Shown here: positions 61,433 to 64,000 of the stretch, one piece after another
Numbering within the stretch: the stretch's first letter is position 1
Layout of the letters: the number at the start of each line of letters is the position of its first letter
NCBI RefSeq assembly: GCF_012641265.1
Contig: NZ_JABAHZ010000004.1
Span: forward strand, 124,001 to 188,000
DNA length: 64,000 nucleotides
Direction of reading: 5' to 3'
From: Chitinophaga eiseniae
GTDB taxonomy: Bacteria > Bacteroidota > Bacteroidia > Chitinophagales > Chitinophagaceae
Program-made: the position numbers and the translations under genes
The notes under the pieces: model-generated
The model's database searches: none
What the model was told of the DNA's origin: nothing
What the model saw: only the letters and a program-made list of their open reading frames with translations

Positions 61433-62086
61433 ATGAGGCGGTATGAAGATACTTATAAGCAAAAGGGCTTACGTAAACAACTAGTGGATAGTATCCGTCA
61501 GAAAGGTATTACCGACGAAAGTGTTCTGGCGGCTATTGGCGCCATTCCGAGGCATTTTTTCCTGGATACGGCTTTTGAGAGCATTGCATACGATGACCGG
61601 GCTTTTCCGATCGGGGAGGGGCAAACCATCTCCCAACCGTATACAGTGGCTTATCAGACCCAGCTGCTGGAGGTAAAACCCTATGAAAAAGTGCTGGAAA
61701 TCGGTACCGGTAGTGCCTACCAGGCCTGTGTACTGGCGGAACTAAAGGCCAATGTTTTTACTATTGAGCGGCAACGCAAGCTGTTCGACCAGGTAAAGGC
61801 ATTCCCTTTTAAAGCCCAGTATCCTAATCTCCGGTTTTTCTACGGAGATGGCTATGAAGGATTATCTACCTATGCTCCTTTCGATAAAGTACTGGTGACT
61901 GCGGCGGCGCCGCATATCCCTGAGAAACTGCTGCAACAGCTAAAGCCCGGGGGAAAGATGGTCATCCCGGTAGGGGGGCACGAAATACAGCGCATGTTGC
62001 GCATTACCAAAATCAGCGATACCGAAAACGAACAGGAACTGTTCGATAACTTCTCTTTCGTGCCTATGCTGGCAGGAAAGAAATAA
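61433..62086 (+). CDS. pcm: Protein-L-isoaspartate O-methyltransferase
   Basis: Repairs isoaspartyl residues in damaged proteins using S-adenosylmethionine. The start is ATG at 61433 (MRRYEDTYKQKG); the earlier in-frame TTG at 61406 lies upstream of the -7 box. The family features are AIGAIPRHFFLDTAFESIAY, GEGQTISQPYTVAYQTQLL, the SAM-binding VLEIGTGSAYQACVLAEL and DKVLVTAAAPHIPEKLL. The glycine-rich motif reads GTGSAYQA where GTGSGYQA is common; this is a mild variation. Length (217 aa) is standard. Confidence 0.95.
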   Translation: MRRYEDTYKQKGLRKQLVDSIRQKGITDESVLAAIGAIPRHFFLDTAFESIAYDDRAFPIGEGQTISQPYTVAYQTQLLEVKPYEKVLEIGTGSAYQACVLAELKANVFTIERQRKLFDQVKAFPFKAQYPNLRFFYGDGYEGLSTYAPFDKVLVTAAAPHIPEKLLQQLKPGGKMVIPVGGHEIQRMLRITKISDTENEQELFDNFSFVPMLAGKK

Positions 62087-62091
62087 TACTA

Positions 62092-62130
62092 AAAAGCAAA
62101 AGGGGATGGTACACATCCCCTTTTGCTTTT
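62092..62130. terminator. Bidirectional terminator after pcm
   Basis: Perfect 17-bp arms at 62092-62108 and 62114-62130 with a 5-nt loop sit between convergent genes, with A and T runs on both sides. Confidence 0.93.
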
Positions 62131-64000
62131 ATAACCTGCCAGTACCTTCTTTAGGTTTCTCTTCTTCTTTCTTTTCTTCCTCCTTCTTATCATCATCATC
62201 CTGCGGCTTCTTTTTCTTGAACAGGTTGGGATCCATTTTGCCGAACCGGTAGCGCACATTCAGGCGGATAAAGCGGGTAGTCCTTTTGCGGTCGTAGTCC
62301 TGTATAAAGGTGGCAGTCTGGTAATGCGAATTGAATTGCTGGGTGTTCAGGATATCTGAAATATTAAGCGCCACTACGAGGGCCCTGGTTTTCAGGAACT
62401 CTTTACGAACGCCAAAGTCCATACCATTCATGGCTTTAAAAGTACCCTGGGGCTGGATGCGGGGGGAGCGGAAATGGCCGCTCAGTTCCACACTCACCCT
62501 GCCGGGTAAACGAAACTGGGTGTTGCCATTGAGCCCATAACTGAAATTTTCATTGTTGATGGTAACGCTGGTAAGTTTGTTATATTCCACATTAAGGTTG
62601 GCCCATACTTTCCACCATTTGGAAAGATTGAGGCTATAGGAAACGTTACCGCCAATGTTTTGCTGCGTAGCCAGGTTCATTGGCCGGGTGGTGGTTATCC
62701 CCGAAATGGTGTCCAGGGTGCTGATCCTGTCTATATTATCGTTGGTTTGAGCATAGTAGCTGCTGATGCTCATGTAATTGTTGGTTTTGGGATAATATTC
62801 GGAATAACTGACCTCGAATTTATGTGATAAAGCTGGCTGTAGTTCCGGGTTACCCGTACGGATATTCTGCGGATCGGAGTTGTTGACGTACGGTAACAAC
62901 TGATCGAAGTTAGGCCGGTCTATACGGGTAGAGTAGTTGAATACCAGGCTCTGGTTCTGGTTTTTAGGCAGATTATACTTCAGGAATACGCTGGGAAACA
63001 GGTTAAAGAAACGATTATTCACCGTAGTATCCCGGGTAACGGAATATCCTTTGAGATGGGATTGCTCTGCGCGTACGCCCACCTGGTAGCCGAGATTGCC
63101 GATAGCATTGGCAAAGTTGAAGTACCCGGCAAAGATATCTTCTTCATAATTATACTGGTTGGATAACACCGGGCTCACCTTGTAATCAGGTATACTCCAA
63201 TCATACAGGGAGGCAATGTAATTGTTATCGATATGCCGCATGGTGGTTTTTACGCCTGCTTCCAGTTTTCCTTTGGCGCCTATGGGGGAGGTGTAGTCGG
63301 ATTGCAGGTTCCAGAAACTGTTTTTGTTGCGGGAGGTGTTGTATTGTTTATCCGCGTTGGGCAAGGTATCTATGCCGGTAATATGGTACTGCGTATAATA
63401 GTTGCTGCTGCTGTTGCTGCTATTGCCGCTATAGCTGACATAGGCTGTGAGCTCCTGGTTGGGCTTATCGAACGTATGTTTATAGTTGAGATTGGTGTTG
63501 TTGTTACCGCTGTTGCTGCGGCTGGTATTATTCCGGTCTCCATAGCGAAGCGTAGCTTTTTTATCATCCATGTAGTTCAGGAGGATATTGTCTTCATTCT
63601 GGTTATTATTGCGGTTAATACCTTGTGAGATGGTAAAGGTATTATGGTCGTCGAGGAAATAGTCGAAGCCTAATCGCCCTCCATTATTGCGGTTGGTATT
63701 TTCGTTCCGGCTCGATTGGGAGAAGAAGCTGGTATGGCTGCTGTCGGCTACCAGGTTTTGGCGATAGCTGTAGCCGCTGCCATTTACCTGTTCATAGCGA
63801 CCGTTGTAGTTGCCGAAGAAGTTAAATCGTTTTAAACGCAGGCTGGCATTGAGGCTGCCGCTTCCTTCGCCCCTGGTGGCGCCGCCGGCGTTGATCATTA
63901 CATTGTAACCAATCGCCTTATCTTTTTTCAGCACGATGTTGATAATACCACCGCTGCCGTTGGCTTCAAACTTTGCCGAAGGGTTGTTGATCACTTCCAC
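62129..64000 (-). CDS. Outer-membrane beta-barrel receptor, N-terminus outside window
   Basis: C-terminal 620 or so residues of an outer-membrane beta-barrel (OMP_b-brl_3 / TonB-receptor-like) protein. The first visible codons EVINNPSAKFEANGSGGIIN are internal plug sequence, not a start. The barrel is rich in Asn/Ser/Tyr (for example RNENTNRNNGGRLGFDYF) and ends around LNVRYRFGKMDPN. A highly charged tail follows: a Lys-rich KKKKPQDDDD segment, then repeated EE and KK units ending EGTGRL. The tail lies after the final strand, where such proteins usually end. The ligand is unknown. It overlaps the right arm of the pcm terminator by one base pair at its end. Confidence 0.85.
   Translation of the reverse strand: MEVINNPSAKFEANGSGGIINIVLKKDKAIGYNVMINAGGATRGEGSGSLNASLRLKRFNFFGNYNGRYEQVNGSGYSYRQNLVADSSHTSFFSQSSRNENTNRNNGGRLGFDYFLDDHNTFTISQGINRNNNQNEDNILLNYMDDKKATLRYGDRNNTSRSNSGNNNTNLNYKHTFDKPNQELTAYVSYSGNSSNSSSNYYTQYHITGIDTLPNADKQYNTSRNKNSFWNLQSDYTSPIGAKGKLEAGVKTTMRHIDNNYIASLYDWSIPDYKVSPVLSNQYNYEEDIFAGYFNFANAIGNLGYQVGVRAEQSHLKGYSVTRDTTVNNRFFNLFPSVFLKYNLPKNQNQSLVFNYSTRIDRPNFDQLLPYVNNSDPQNIRTGNPELQPALSHKFEVSYSEYYPKTNNYMSISSYYAQTNDNIDRISTLDTISGITTTRPMNLATQQNIGGNVSYSLNLSKWWKVWANLNVEYNKLTSVTINNENFSYGLNGNTQFRLPGRVSVELSGHFRSPRIQPQGTFKAMNGMDFGVRKEFLKTRALVVALNISDILNTQQFNSHYQTATFIQDYDRKRTTRFIRLNVRYRFGKMDPNLFKKKKPQDDDDKKEEEKKEEEKPKEGTGRL

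Noticed and set aside
1..64000. tRNA, rRNA, insertion sequences or prophage
   Set aside because: Reading both strands showed no cloverleaf-like tRNA, no rRNA segment, no transposase or integrase ORF and no phage structural gene.

Overview
The window looks like chromosomal DNA of a Bacteroidota bacterium, most probably a Chitinophaga-like member of the Chitinophagaceae. The signs are a SusC/SusD pair, three TonB-dependent or outer-membrane barrel proteins, many lipoproteins, a Reg_prop histidine kinase paired with a LytTR regulator, a miaB / sigma-54 activator / lptE / TPR / secG block, and several promoter -7 boxes of the form TAnnTTTG. No rRNA, tRNA, CRISPR array, prophage or insertion sequence was seen. 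Base composition is moderate, with one visibly A+T-rich gene at 21.6-23.0 kb (an astacin-like protease).

Layout. 0-5 kb: the 3' part of proS, then a LytS-type sensor kinase and LytTR regulator that overlap by 4 bp. 5-9 kb: an HtrA protease, a LuxC-like acyl-CoA reductase, and two tandem-duplicated dicluster ferredoxins transcribed divergently from the reductase. 9-13.9 kb: ddl, a PASTA protein, a rhodanese, a RidA-like protein, an uncharacterised membrane protein and an unknown secreted protein. 13.9-19.9 kb: a compact set of amide-bond-forming and hydrolysing enzymes (two ATP-grasp-type proteins, a YbdK/GCS2 ligase, a class I glutamine amidotransferase, two alpha/beta hydrolases). This is the best candidate for an undescribed pathway. 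19.9-33 kb: an OmpA protein with two OmpA-like domains, the astacin-like lipoprotein, an Oar-like TonB-dependent receptor, ribBA and a giant TamB.

33-40 kb: a SusC/SusD locus with a FAS1-like lipoprotein and another lipoprotein but no carbohydrate enzyme, preceded by a 677 bp non-coding region full of short direct repeats. 40-47.3 kb: an orphan BioF/KBL-type enzyme, a small lipoprotein, a DinB/DUF1572 protein, gamma-glutamyltransferase, a large M14 metallopeptidase and a secreted redoxin. 47.4-54.5 kb: yihY, mltG, secG, a TPR-like protein with an internal 29-residue repeat, lptE, a sigma-54 activator without a receiver domain, and miaB. 54.5-55.2 kb: a HicAB toxin-antitoxin locus with two identical 16-bp palindromic operators, in which the toxin gene carries an apparent one-base frameshift. 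55.3-64 kb: electron-transfer proteins (CCG-domain and membrane ferredoxin), a PyrR-like phosphoribosyltransferase, a DUF2279-like protein, a phosphohexomutase, pcm, and the C-terminal part of an outer-membrane barrel protein that runs off the window.

All functional calls rest on reading motifs and gene order by eye; no database search was run. Perfect or near-perfect inverted repeats mark most convergent gene ends and support the gene boundaries given.
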